Shown here piece by piece: positions 46,806 to 56,779 of a stretch of 64,000 bases of DNA. The translations under genes were made by a program, and so were the position numbers. The DNA lies in NCBI GenBank assembly GCA_963787675.1, contig CAWBDV010000011.1, positions 1 to 64,000 of the forward strand. Direction: 5' to 3'. The notes beneath the pieces are model-generated. The model did not search any database and was not told the DNA's origin. It saw only the letters and a list, made by a program, of their open reading frames with translations. The stretch is from JAJPKK01 sp963787675. Its GTDB lineage: Bacteria; Pseudomonadota; Alphaproteobacteria; Rhizobiales; Xanthobacteraceae. Position 1 is the first letter of the stretch. Each line of letters begins with the position of its first letter.

Positions 46806-48480
46806 TCATCTAGCATGGATCTTGATCCATTCCGAAATCAATTCCAGCGCGGCCGGGGCGATGGTTTCGTCGATGGTCGAATACTCGCTGACTGCACCTG
46901 TCTTTGCGGTCTGAAACAGATGATTGAGGCCCGGCAGTTCGCGAACCTCAGCGTTCGGATTATTCGCGAGCGCGTTCTTTATCGCCGCAAGATCTTCGGC
47001 AGCGAAAACCTGCGTGTCCTTCGCGCCGTTGATTGCGAGTACCGGACACGTGACGCGCTGGAGCGCTGGGACCGGATCATAGGCGAGGAAAAAGCGGAAC
47101 CAGTTGGAGCTCATGTGCTTCGCGGCGCTGTCGGCATCAGCCTCGCTCATGTGACGAGCAAGGTAGATGCCCCGTGCGGCGGCATAGGCCTCGTCACCAT
47201 CAGCGGCACCGGTGATGGTGGCGTAAAGCTCCCGCGCCGACGCCACGCCGGCTTCTATCTGATCCGTGCTCGCACCACCAAGACGCCCCGCAATCCGTAC
47301 CTGAGACAGATTAATCTCACTGCCAGGCCGGCCGGGTCCCGCCATCATGACGATGAACGCAACAGTCGCGTTGCGCGCTGCGATCATCGGGGCAGCGGCA
47401 CCACCTTCGCTGTGGCCGATGAGACCGATGGCGTTTGCCCGGATCTCAGGTCGCGTTCTCAAATACGCGACACCAGCTTCGGCGTCGGCCGCGAAATCGG
47501 CGGTGGTCGCGCCCGCATAGTCGCCCGTCGAAGCCTTGATACCGCGTTTGTCAAATCGCAGCACCGCAATCCCGCTTCGGGTCAGGTGATCCGCCAGCAC
47601 TTTGAATACGTCGTGGCCAAAGACGGTTTCGTTGCGGTCGTTCGGACCAGAGCCGTGGATCAGGACGACCGCCGGAAACGGTCCGGCTCCGTCCGGGATC
47701 GTCAACGTGCCGGAGAGCCGGACGTCGGCGGCTCCGCCTTCATACGTCACCTCCACCTCGCGGTAGGGATACGGCGGTGTTGGCGTTTGTGTCCGTCGCG
47801 GCGCGGCCTTGACGGTGTCGCCGGCATGTCGCTTCAGGGTGAACGGGAGCGCCTGGCCCCTTTGCATCATTTTGCCGGAAAGCGTTTGCCCATCCGATGA
47901 CAAGCGGCCCTCTAATGTGGCGCCGACTCGGTTCAACACGATCTGAACGGTCTCGCCAGCGTGCGCGATCGAGGATACCGGCATACCGAACCCGCCCTGG
48001 TCGGGGCTGTCGGCCGTCCCGGTCGTCATGCCGTTCAATGTCCTGATGTGTAAGATCATCCGCAGCTTGGCGGCGGGGACTTCGACCTCGCCATCCCAGT
48101 CACCGTCGAGCCCGGCGGCTGCCTCGAACTCGTGCGAGACTCAGCGGCAGAACTGCCCCTTGGGTCCACTCCCCTTTCCATTGGCTTTGCGCGGCGTCCC
48201 AAGTGCCGCGATACCGGCCGTTGATTGACGGCACCTCGAACGCAAGTGTTTGACTCTCTGCCGCGATGGTGGCGAGCGGGATGCCCTTGACCCCCTGGTC
48301 CACGCTGTCAAACGAGCCGGTGAAACGGCCGTCCGAACTTTTTTGGATATGAATCACGAGCTGCAACCGACCGGCTGGGATGGCGAGTGTTCCCTGCCAA
48401 TCGCCCTGCGGCTCCTGAGCTTGCGCTGTGGAATTAATGCACACGGCCGCTACCGCAGCAATCCAAAGCAGCGATTTCAT
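46806..48480 (-). CDS. Secreted alpha/beta hydrolase with N-terminal beta-rich domain, frame broken once
   Basis: A signal peptide (ending AQA, residue 22) leads into two copies of a beta-rich domain (GDWQGTLAIPAGRLQLVIHI and GDWDGEVEVPAAKLRMILHI), then a hydrolase domain with VVLIHGSGPNDRNE, the serine elbow LIGHSEGGAAAPM, acid NGAKDTQVF and histidine GLNHLFQ. The first part runs out of frame at 48128: removing one C there joins LARV to EAAAGLDGDWDG and gives 557 residues. This layout is common among secreted peptidase/esterase-like proteins. The gene converges on the haloacid dehalogenase. Confidence 0.85.
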
Positions 48481-48736
48481 GATTTATCTCCGTACCTTTG
48501 GTGCGATCAGGCGCACCGGAAGCGCGGCTGGACTGCCGTTCAGCCGTTCGCCCCGCAGAGGCGGCGGGCCATTAAATCGCAAGAGTTCGTAGCAACTTGC
48601 AGTAGCGCGGTTCATGCAAAGAGCGTTGAGGCGACCCTGACAATGTCACACGGCTCGGCTCAGCAACAGTCACAGGAGGATGGTTAGCTTTCCGGTTATC
48701 TGCGGGCTTCACGAGCGGCCATGAGACCGTATCAGC

Positions 48737-49612
48737 CTATGTCCCGGTTCGGTCAATTCCACCCGAAGCGACACTTCGTCGGACATGGTCGGCGAAGGCG
48801 CGTGCTGCGGGGCTCGGATGCCGTGCCTCGTAGAGGTTGATCTGAAACATCGGCAGTCGCGGCAAACGCCGGTCTGCTGAAATGGCCTCCAGGCTTTCGG
48901 GGATCGAGTGGCCAAGCAGCGGCGCGATGGCGAGATCGGCCTCCAGCGTCGCGCGCACGGGCTCCATGTTGCTCACCTCGCACACGGCCTGCCAGTTGCG
49001 GCGCGCCTTCCTCAGTGCTGCAATTGCAACCGACCTGAACACACAAGTCTCTGCGCCGAGCGACACCGGCAGCGGGTCGCGCGTGTGAGCATTGCCAGCG
49101 CGGGCTCCAGTCCAGACAAGCCGGTCGCTGCGCAGCGTTTCTCCGTCCTTGCGGCAACCAGGTTCTGTCGTCAGGGCAAGATCGATAGCGCCGACTTTAA
49201 GTTCCTGCAGCAAGACGACCGTGTCCTTGCAGATGAGCTTGACGCGAATGCGGGGAAACGCCTGACCGAAGTGCCGCAGGATCGGCGGGGCGTAGCTGCC
49301 GATGATGTCATAAGGAACGCCGAATCGGACTTCGCCATCGAAGGCCGGTTGACGAAGGGCGGCGATCAATTGCTCGTTTGCGGCCAGGAACTGCTTGACG
49401 GCCACGACCAGTCTCTTTCCCTCCGGGGTCGGCGCGATCCGACGACCGACGCGCAAGAACAGGGGATGATCGGCCAGTTCCTCGAGGCGGCGCAGCTGCT
49501 GACTGATCGCCCCCTGCGTGAGGTTCAACTGCCGGGCCGCGAGCGTCACGCTGCGGGTTTCGATGACGGCCACGAACGCGCGCGCGACAGCGACGTCGAT
49601 GTTGCGGTTCAT
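48737..49612 (-). CDS. LysR-family transcriptional regulator
   Basis: A 291-residue regulator with an N-terminal winged helix-turn-helix (LAARQLNLTQGAISQQLRRLE) and a ligand-binding domain beginning GEVRFGVPYDIIGSYAPPIL. LysR proteins usually control the divergent neighbour; here that is a tautomerase gene 128 bases away. ATG 49612 fits the usual distance to the helix-turn-helix; two earlier in-frame methionines at 49618 and 49648 exist. The inducer is unknown. Confidence 0.9.
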   Translation of the reverse strand: MNRNIDVAVARAFVAVIETRSVTLAARQLNLTQGAISQQLRRLEELADHPLFLRVGRRIAPTPEGKRLVVAVKQFLAANEQLIAALRQPAFDGEVRFGVPYDIIGSYAPPILRHFGQAFPRIRVKLICKDTVVLLQELKVGAIDLALTTEPGCRKDGETLRSDRLVWTGARAGNAHTRDPLPVSLGAETCVFRSVAIAALRKARRNWQAVCEVSNMEPVRATLEADLAIAPLLGHSIPESLEAISADRRLPRLPMFQINLYEARHPSPAARAFADHVRRSVASGGIDRTGT

Positions 49613-49740
49613 TGGCATCCCCCCATGCATTAGGCCAGCTAAACTCATCGATTAGAGCGTTTAGATATACTAAACAAACGAACGAGTGTAGCTATCGGCG
49701 ATCGAATCGATACGACGGGGACCAATGGAGGAGCGGCAAG

Positions 49741-50128
49741 ATGCCGAGCACACGCATCGTTACCGGAGCTTGGGCCCGCGGGAGCGAAGGCAAGGTCATT
49801 GAGGCAGTGCAGTCCGCACTCCGCAACGCGCTCAAGCTTCCCGACTATGGATCGGGACATCGTTCTCGACATCTATGACGAGACGACACGAATCGTGCTG
49901 ACGGGCCGTTCACAGCGATACACTCGGGTCGAGGTCACACTGTTCGCCGGGCGATCGATGGAGGCAAAGCGGGCGCTTTACAAGGCGATGGTTTCAAACC
50001 TAGCCGCGCTGGGCGTGCCTGAAAACGAGGTCAAGACCGTGCTGATCGAGGTTCCCGCCGAGAACTGGGGCCTGCGAGGCGGTTATCCGGCTTCGGAGAT
50101 CGACCTCGGCTTCAAGATCGACGTGTAA
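49741..50128 (+). CDS. Tautomerase-superfamily protein, frame broken once
   Basis: A small enzyme of the 4-oxalocrotonate tautomerase/cis-CaaD superfamily. Initiator methionine is followed directly by proline (MPSTRIVTGAWARG), the catalytic Pro-1. After ALKLPDY the frame shifts at about 49849; removing one G continues with DRDIVLDIYDETTRIV and ends at 50128, giving 128 residues. The C-terminal half VPAENWGLRGGYPASEIDLG is complete. It is divergent from the LysR gene, probably its regulator. Confidence 0.83.
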
Positions 50129-50169
50129 CGAAAGTCGCGGAACGGGCTGAACGCCCGCTCGACCGGTCC

Positions 50170-50394
50170 TCAGGCAGAGCCTTTCCCGCGGTCAGTTTCA
50201 TCTACCTGCCGGTCGAGCGCCCTTTTAACGAATTCTACGGAATCAATTGCCGCCCCAAGTTGGGTACGAAACTGCTCAATCGCTTCTTTCATGGGCGCCG
50301 GCAGATCTCCCCACCACTCGATGACCTCGCTCATCGCCTCTTCGACAGTTCGCAGCATCTCCTCTATTGCAATTTCACGGTAGGTTCTCGCCAT
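50170..50394 (-). CDS. Small hypothetical protein
   Basis: About 74 residues, mostly helical and acidic-basic in alternation (REIAIEEMLRTVEEAMSEVI, MKEAIEQFRTQLGAAIDSVE). ATG 50394 is preferred to 50436, because it lacks the Cys-rich upstream stretch. I do not recognise the family and only codon pattern supports it. Confidence 0.45.
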   Translation of the reverse strand: MARTYREIAIEEMLRTVEEAMSEVIEWWGDLPAPMKEAIEQFRTQLGAAIDSVEFVKRALDRQVDETDRGKGSA

Positions 50395-50558
50395 AGCGAT
50401 ATCGCATCTTCTTCCGGCGCATAGGCCGCGGAGCACGGCCGGGCCATCCCGCTACCAGGCCCGTGCACTGAAGCCACAACGTCTCTCAATTTAATCGTTG
50501 CCTGAGGCTCCGCGACTGTCACCGCAAGTTTTCGGTGTTACCCGCGCCTCTATCGATC

Positions 50559-51580
50559 TCATGCTCCGCCACTTTTCGAATGGGGCGTCCCTATGTACGG
50601 GAACTCCTTCAGGATGTCGGTGTGAGGCTTGAGACCGGTGGGCGGACACTGATTTTTCGTCAGGAACGCGAGGCGGTAGTTGATCACGTCGTCAGTAAAG
50701 AGACGGCCGTTGGGATACTTTGCGGGCTTCGACGGATCGAAGCTCAGCACGTCGGGAAGCGTGCCCTCCTTATCGATCGCGGCAATCGCTTCCTCGCGCG
50801 TGTAATTGCCGGTATGCCCCATCAGATGTACGAACTGCTCAAGCCATCGCTTGCGGTCGTTGACGGGTTCGCTCGCGTTGTATTCCTCCTTGGTGTCGTC
50901 GGTGTTGAAGAAGCTGCTGACGCTCGGATGGCCCGCGCGATCGACGTGAAGCCAATTTGCCGTCGCGCTTGACGCTGCACCGCCCCCAGATGTGTATCTC
51001 GGGCTTGGGATCGAGTTCACTCGTCGGCAGCTCGATCACAGTCGAAAACACGTTCGCTTCCGTATTCGAATCGACGCCGGTCCATGGCGACTTGCCGCCG
51101 AGATGAGGCTCGGTGAAGTTCCGTTTGCCTCTGGTATCGAACAGGTTCTTGATTCCGTCGAAGTCGAAAAAGAACGCGTCGCTGCGGCTGCCGGCGAAAA
51201 AAGTGTATTGGCCCGACTTGATGATATTTGGCTTGGTGCCGAAGGAGACCTCGGCGTCGGCGATGATCTTCGTCCCTGACCGCTTCGTCCGAGCGCGACT
51301 CCGCGCCCTTCGCCATGAATACGTTAACGGTCTGCTTGCCGTTCTGCGGCTTCGAGAACACGTAGCTGAACGCGATGTCCGTCAGGTAATCGCCGTCGTT
51401 ATCGATGTTGAGGCGATAGATTGCGTCGGGATGAAGTGCGTCCGCGTTGGGATTTGCATTGAGGATGATCACGGTTCTGTTCTTGTCGGCGGGCGACTGG
51501 AATGCGTACAGGTCGCAGAGGTCTAGTCGTTGATCGCCCATCGGCGGGCCGAGACTGAGTCCGGTGAAATGGTTTGACAT
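50559..51580 (-). pseudogene. DUF4331-family protein, frame broken twice
   Basis: The N-terminus MSNHFTGLSLGPPMGDQRLD, then DLYAFQSPADKNRTVIILNAN, identifies DUF4331, a beta-rich family of unknown function. The frame shifts near 51285 (then TKIIADAEVSFGTKPNIIKS) and near 50943 (then VDRAGHPSVSSFFNTDDT), each repaired by removing one base; the joined product has 339 residues. It has no signal peptide. It is the last gene of a minus-strand group with a cupin and an MmgE/PrpD gene. Confidence 0.8.
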
Positions 51581-51656
51581 TGCACCCTCCTGTCAGCCAA
51601 GATTTCTAATCGGGTCTTCCAGACTGGGCATCACAGCAAATGGCAGTTCCGCCAGA

Positions 51657-51932
51657 TTACCTTGCCAATATCTCCGCACGGAAAGTATTAAACTTCTTCG
51701 GACCAAATGTAGCAAACCTTAGTTTTCGAATGGGGATCGTGAGTTCCGTTTCGTTCGTGTCGACCACGAACACCGCGAGCAACCTGGCCGGCTCCGTCTT
51801 CCAGGCATTAGCGCTGACGCCGTGGCGATCGCCGGGCATCTCGGAGAAACTTTGTCCGACTTGTAGGTTTCCCCTGCCGAACAGGCCCGCTCGCCGTAAC
51901 GCAGCTTCAACCCAACCACGTTCAACGCGCAT
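51657..51932 (-). pseudogene. Cupin-like gene, damaged or misread
   Basis: The C-terminal part reads clearly as a cupin: GQSFSEMPGDRHGVSANAWK, then KTEPARLLAVFVVDTNETELT. Upstream the cupin-like words VTASGPVRQGKP and GETYKS appear in other frames, so one or more single-base changes lie between about 51860 and 51960. The true start cannot be fixed. Cupins of this size bind metals and small molecules. It lies between the MmgE/PrpD gene and the DUF4331 gene. Confidence 0.5.
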
Positions 51933-52005
51933 GTCGCGTATTTGTTCCGCCGGTATGGTGACGGGAAATTATCACAAAGATGAGACGGCTTCGGCCATAT
52001 CGGCC

Positions 52006-53502
52006 TCACACCCGGGTCGCCGCGATGAGCGGACTGACCTGCGGCTCATTCTCGATGTTCCACAGCATACGCAGCAAATTGCGGATGCGCTCGGCGGGCA
52101 GATGCTTCTGCGCCATCAGGTAGAATTTTTCTTCCATCTCGGCGTCCGTCATCGGATTCTTGAAATGCCCGCGGTGATATTCGACGCGCACGGTTCTGCG
52201 CGCACCCGATTTCAGCACGACCTCGAACTCGCACAGATTGAACTCATTCTCCATTCGGTCGGCTTCGTCGGACGCGGTGCATTTGACCCGGCTCGCGAGA
52301 TCGAGCAGGCGTGCGTCGTGCAGATACGGGTCCTCGTAATATTCGGGCTCGATCTTGCCGTACGTCAGCACGAGCGCCGCCGCGTAAGGAATGCTGTGAT
52401 CGGCGGTCTCATGCGTTTGCGGCCGCCACTTGTCCGGCCCGTCCGCCATGATCTTGATGGCGGAGCGTGAGACCGCGATGTTGACCTGCGCGATGTCGTC
52501 CACGTTCGTGACGAAGGACCGCGCCTCCACGGCGGCTTGCGCAACGGTCTGCGAGAACTGGCCGAGCGGGAAACGTTTGGTGAAGGCGCGGCGGATGCCG
52601 AACGGCTCGCCGAGCTGTGGCGGTGCGACCGGCTTGCGGCCCATCACCTTGAAGAAACCGTAGCTGCCCTCAAACACCCTGCCCGGTCCCGTCATGCCGT
52701 TCTGCGCGAGCTCGATCGCGAAAATCGCCTTGCGGCAGGCGTCCGCCGCCGCGAAGGCCTTCCAGTTCGACAATGCATCCGAGCGGCCCTGGCGCGTCGC
52801 AGTGTTGCCGCCGACCGTGATGCCGATCGCCTGCACCATCTGATCGCTCGTCAGGCCCATGAGCTTGGCGGCGCCGACCACGGCCGCCATGCCGGTGATG
52901 GTCGAATGGTCGATGCCGTTGCCCAGATAGTCGAACACGTCGGCGATCTTGCAGAACACCTCGTAGGAAAGCACGGTCGCGGTGATGAGGTCGCGCCCGC
53001 TGCGATGGCCAAGCTCCGCCGCGGTGAGCAACGCTGCGATCGTATCGCTCGGATGCCCGGCACCGTGGGTCAGGCTCACGAATGCGTCATTGAAATCGAG
53101 ATAGCGGATCATCACCCCGTTCGCGAACACCGCGAGATCAGGGCTCGTCGCAAAGCCGCCGCACAGCACGGTTGCGCTGTGCTTCGCGCTGACCTCGCCG
53201 GCGAGCTTAAGCGCAATGCGGCTGGGTTCGGCCGGATAGCCGCCGAACGCACAGCCAATGGTGTCGAGGATCGTGCGTTTGGTGATGCGCACGACATCTT
53301 GCGGCAGGTCTTCGTATTGCAGCGTCGCGGCGTAGCGCGCGAGCGTTGCGGCAAGCTCCGCGCTCTCGCCGCGGGGAGAGGTCTCCGCGGCACGCGCCGG
53401 ACCGACCACAGCCCCCGCCGCGAGGGCGGCGATCCCCTTGAGAACGCGCCGGCGCCCTTTGTGTGCCCAATCCTTCGGGCTCGTGCCCGACGTAGAAATC
53501 AT
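52006..53502 (-). CDS. Exported MmgE/PrpD-family protein, copy 1
   Basis: A 498-residue member of the 2-methylcitrate dehydratase-like (MmgE/PrpD) family. An N-terminal Tat-like signal (KGRRRVLKGIAALAAGAVVG, cleaved after ARA) is unusual, since PrpD is cytoplasmic. Family segments are YLDFNDAFVSLTHGAGHPSDTI, GIDHSTITGMAAVVGAAKLM and the C-terminal ETADHSIPYAAALVL. PrpD dehydrates 2-methylcitrate, other members may be isomerases or lyases. It heads a minus-strand group with a cupin and DUF4331. A homolog lies at 58843-60327. Confidence 0.85.
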   Translation of the reverse strand: MISTSGTSPKDWAHKGRRRVLKGIAALAAGAVVGPARAAETSPRGESAELAATLARYAATLQYEDLPQDVVRITKRTILDTIGCAFGGYPAEPSRIALKLAGEVSAKHSATVLCGGFATSPDLAVFANGVMIRYLDFNDAFVSLTHGAGHPSDTIAALLTAAELGHRSGRDLITATVLSYEVFCKIADVFDYLGNGIDHSTITGMAAVVGAAKLMGLTSDQMVQAIGITVGGNTATRQGRSDALSNWKAFAAADACRKAIFAIELAQNGMTGPGRVFEGSYGFFKVMGRKPVAPPQLGEPFGIRRAFTKRFPLGQFSQTVAQAAVEARSFVTNVDDIAQVNIAVSRSAIKIMADGPDKWRPQTHETADHSIPYAAALVLTYGKIEPEYYEDPYLHDARLLDLASRVKCTASDEADRMENEFNLCEFEVVLKSGARRTVRVEYHRGHFKNPMTDAEMEEKFYLMAQKHLPAERIRNLLRMLWNIENEPQVSPLIAATRV

Positions 53503-53738
53503 GGCGCGCCTCCCGTTACCGGATCGGCCGAATGTCAGCCCGCGTGCGTGGCGTCATCAGCTTCACTCGCACACGCGGACCCGCGTCGCAATCTCTGGAG
53601 AAGGCAGACCACAGGCCAAACGAGACTTCGAGACACGAAGCGATCGTATCTAGAGCCGGTCTCGAAAATCTGGACAGGACGATAAGTGGAGTTTCTGCCT
53701 GACAGCAGGCGCACTGTGCCCGCGAATCAGGAGAGACG

Positions 53739-53852
53739 ATGACCAGACGAGCCCGCCGGAATCACACGCCGGCCTTCAAGGCCAAGGTGGCGCTTGCCGC
53801 CATCAAGGGCGAGCGCCGGCCGCGGAGCTGGGAGCGCTTTCTAGAGAATTAA
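53739..53852 (+). mobile_element. Remnant of an IS3-type transposase N-terminus
   Basis: Thirty-seven residues starting MTRRARRNHTPAFKAKVALA, the typical beginning of an IS3-family OrfA helix-turn-helix protein, run normally to AIKGE and then turn into unrelated sequence and a stop. AGGAGAGACG upstream keeps the ribosome site of the original element. About 90 bases before it may be the left end of the element. The rest of the transposon is absent. Confidence 0.65.
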
Positions 53853-53863
53853 ACCAAGCAACC

Positions 53864-54271
53864 CTAGACAGAAGCAGGTTCTGGAGCGGGACGCGATTTC
53901 GACCAGCGGTGCAGTAGGGCCGGCAAATTTTCCGCCGTGATTGCCGTTCCCTCCGGCTGTGCCTTCCAAATCGCTTCGGACAACTCAATCATCTCTCCAT
54001 ACGTGAGACCATGAATGAGCATCGCTATGTCATCAAGGGGCCTGCGCAAGAGTTGCTCTTGGAGTTTCCGTAGGTTTACTGCTGTCCCCACCTTCGTCTC
54101 GTCCTTCTGCTCGCTTGGCAAATCTATTTGTTCCATTGCAGAGCTTTCGCCCTCCTCCCGCAAAGCGGGTCTCGCACGCACTGATGCTCCCGGTCGATAA
54201 TCGTCGGGTCCAGGATACCGTTCTAAGGCTTCTATCAACGGCGGCCACTTCGGAAGATTAGCGTCGGCCAT
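53864..54271 (-). CDS. Hypothetical protein
   Basis: A 135-residue soluble protein. The middle is polar and charged (QIDLPSEQKDETKVGTAVNL), followed by a helical C-terminal half (LQEQLLRRPLDDIAMLIHGL, YGEMIELSEAIWKAQPEG). I do not recognise the family. The codon pattern is coding-like but GC is lower than in most neighbours, consistent with transferred DNA next to an IS remnant. Confidence 0.6.
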   Translation of the reverse strand: MADANLPKWPPLIEALERYPGPDDYRPGASVRARPALREEGESSAMEQIDLPSEQKDETKVGTAVNLRKLQEQLLRRPLDDIAMLIHGLTYGEMIELSEAIWKAQPEGTAITAENLPALLHRWSKSRPAPEPASV

Positions 54272-54582
54272 ATCGTTCCCCCCATAGGTTTCGGCGGGCC
54301 TCGTTTAGCTTCCCCGCAGGACAGCAAATCCACTGAAAACGGCTGAAATATGATGGGGTTGGCCCAATAAAGTTCCATTCTTTTCTTAAATCGAATATGC
54401 GTCCGCTCCCGCCGCCGTGGCGAATACGGCAGTCCCCATCCTTGCGCTGTCGCGCGCGAAACCGGGCGGGAGTTATGCGGTGCAATTGCGCGGTTCCAAT
54501 AAGTCCTTCGCGGGTTGTCTTTGTGATCGCCGTGTGGGTAGATTAAAAATCGGCTCCAGCGGGTCCAGATTTCGGTTCTCAA
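54272..54582. other. Low-GC gap between divergent genes
   Basis: About 310 bases with no convincing gene. Base composition is lower in GC than the surroundings, in keeping with the accessory nature of this segment. It should contain promoters for the leftward hypothetical gene and the LuxR-type regulator; no clear motif was seen. Confidence 0.4.
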
Positions 54583-55729
54583 GTGAAACCCCTCGACGAA
54601 ACCGAGCAGCTCTCCGCGTTGATCGGCGAGATATATGATGCGGCGCTCGATCCGACGCTGTGGGTTGAAGTCCTTGGAAAGGTGCGGAAGTTCATCGGCG
54701 GTTCGGCGGCATCGCTGTCTTGGAAGGATGCTGTTACCAAAATCGGTGCCGCTTCCTTCGAAGACGGCAGCCAAGACCCGCACTACCGAAAGCTTTACTT
54801 CGACAAATACGTAAAACTCGATCCGCTCACGACCGGTCAATTCTTTGCTGAGATCGGAGAACCGGTGGCCACGGCGGATGTGCTCCCCTACGAGGAATTT
54901 CTCGAATCGCGTTGCTATAAGGAGTGGGCGCGGCCTCAAGGCCTGATTGACGCTGCGATGTCCATCCTCGACAAGTCGGCAACAAGCATGGCGTATTTGG
55001 TGGTATTCCGCCACGAACGCGACGGCCTCGTTGACGACGAAACGCGTCGGCGTATGCGGCTCATCATACCTCATATCCGTCGTGCCGTTTTCATCGGCAA
55101 GGCGATCGAGTTAAAGAAAACCGAAGCTGCAGTTTTCGCGGACGCGCTCGATGGCATCAGCGCCGGCATGTTCCTTGTCGATGCCACCGGCCGCACCGTC
55201 CATACCAACACGACCGGCCACGTGATGCTCGGACGCGCAGATCTCTTGCGCAGCGCTAACGGACGGTTGGTCGCGAGCGATCCCGACGTCGATCAGACAC
55301 TGGCTGACATATTCGCGACAGCCGGCAACGGCGACGCAGCGATCGGCATCAAGGGCATCGCCGTGCCGCTCGTCTCCCGCAGCGGCGACCGCCATGTCGC
55401 CCATGTGCTGCCACTCACCTCCGGCGCGCGGCGCAGAGCCGGCGCCAGCTATGCAGCCGTCGCCGCCCTGTTCGTGCATAAGGCGGCGCTCGATACGCCG
55501 TCGCCGCCCGAAGCGATCGCCAAGTCCTACCGGCTCACACCGACCGAACTGCGCGTGCTGCTAGCTGTCGTCGAGGTCGGCGGCGTTCCCGAAGTCGCGG
55601 AGGCGCTCGGCATCGCCGAGACCACCGTCAAGACTTCACCTCGGCCGCCTCTACCAGAAGACCGGCGCCGGCCGCCAAGCCGACCTCGTCAAGATCGTGG
55701 CCGGGTTTTCAAATCCGCTTCTTAATTAG
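54583..55729 (+). CDS. LuxR-family (helix-turn-helix) transcriptional regulator, frame broken near its end
   Basis: Its N-terminal two thirds are a sensor region of unknown ligand (LIGEIYDAALDPTLWVEVLG, then a PAS-like part FLVDATGRTVHTNTTGHVML). The C-terminal LuxR helix-turn-helix begins YRLTPTELRVLLAVVEVGG and AEALGIAETTVKT, then leaves frame at 55636. Removing one T restores HLGRLYQKTGAGRQADLVKI, giving 381 residues to 55729. As written the DNA-recognition helix is spoiled. The start is a GTG. Confidence 0.85.
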
Positions 55730-55927
55730 GGCGGTCGGCTTTCTGAGCCGCGCGACTCCTCCGATCGGAGGATGCGGCGTCGTCGATCATCTGCCACGAA
55801 CATTACAAGGCCTGTGTGCTGCGGCATCGACCTGCGGCGCGCAGCGCTAGGCGGCAGCCCGCAATGCTCAAGGACTGCGAATTAAGAGAACGAGCACGGC
55901 GCCATCGTCGGCAAATAGGAGTTCGTC

Positions 55928-56170
55928 ATGCAGCAGCAACGAACTGCCATCGGTATCTTAGCCATCGCTCTCTTGGTTGCGATTTCGATACTCGGCGTTC
56001 GCGCGATTCATTTGGTCGGATTCAATGCGGCGCAATCGTCCGAGACGGTCGAGGCTCGTCAGCAAACAACCGCGAGCACGATGAAAATCGTACCAGCGAA
56101 AGCGGGGGGCCCGGAGCACAGCTTTTTCATTGGCACCGGAGACGGCGGCAATGGCTTCTTTGGCAAGTGA
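55928..56170 (+). CDS. Small membrane-anchored or secreted protein
   Basis: Eighty residues: one N-terminal hydrophobic helix (AIGILAIALLVAISILGVRA), a polar middle and a Gly-rich end (FFIGTGDGGNGFFGK). AGGAG lies 6 bases before ATG 55928. The helix could be a signal or an anchor. I do not recognise the family, and nothing near suggests a role. Confidence 0.55.
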   Translation: MQQQRTAIGILAIALLVAISILGVRAIHLVGFNAAQSSETVEARQQTTASTMKIVPAKAGGPEHSFFIGTGDGGNGFFGK

Positions 56171-56385
56171 GGGGTGTTTCGCCGGCCGTACTCAGTTCGG
56201 CGCGTCTTCGTCAGAAAAGTTCGAAGCCCGACCCAAGACCTCACGTGCGGCCTGCGCTGGAATGAAACGTCAGAATTCGAGCCGGGCTCCGAGTTTGCGT
56301 GACCTTACTCACACTGGTCACCTGCAGCGTTCGTCTAGTGTGTGATTTCGATGTCGCTGAGAGCGTTGCTAGGGAGGCCCACGTG

Positions 56386-56589
56386 ATGCCGATGCGTAGC
56401 GAAATCACAATAAGTGCGTCGCGCGGTACGACCAGACCTCAACATTCGCGATCGGCCCTGCCTTGGTCGGACTTCGCCCTGGTCAGCACTGTTTCGATTA
56501 TCGGGGTCTTCGCAGCCCTGCTGTTGGCGGTCGTCACACATCATCTCGATCCAACTGACTTCGCCGCCGTGCCCCCGGTGGGACCTTAG
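56386..56589 (+). CDS. Small single-span membrane protein
   Basis: Sixty-seven residues with one transmembrane segment in the middle (FALVSTVSIIGVFAALLLAV) and a Ser/Arg-rich N-terminal half. AGGGAGG at 56371-56377, eight bases before ATG 56386, is a strong ribosome site. The family is unknown. It could form a unit with the small protein upstream. Confidence 0.5.
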   Translation: MPMRSEITISASRGTTRPQHSRSALPWSDFALVSTVSIIGVFAALLLAVVTHHLDPTDFAAVPPVGP

Positions 56590-56779
56590 TGCTGGCGCCT
56601 CCGTAGCAATAAACTCCGTCTGTTTAGGTCTCACGAGCGGCCGTTAGGACCACGATGCTTCAGGTCCGCTCGGCCGCGGATAACGGGCCACGGCGCAGGC
56701 GCGCAAATCGGTTCTATGCCAATATTCTTCCACGCCCTCGCCAAGCCCGCCCTCCAAGCAGGCCCAAAGCAGACCCCGA

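Noticed and set aside
54235..55074. A 279-codon minus-strand frame overlapping the LuxR regulator
   Set aside because: It lies opposite the regulator's clear coding frame and has no domain.
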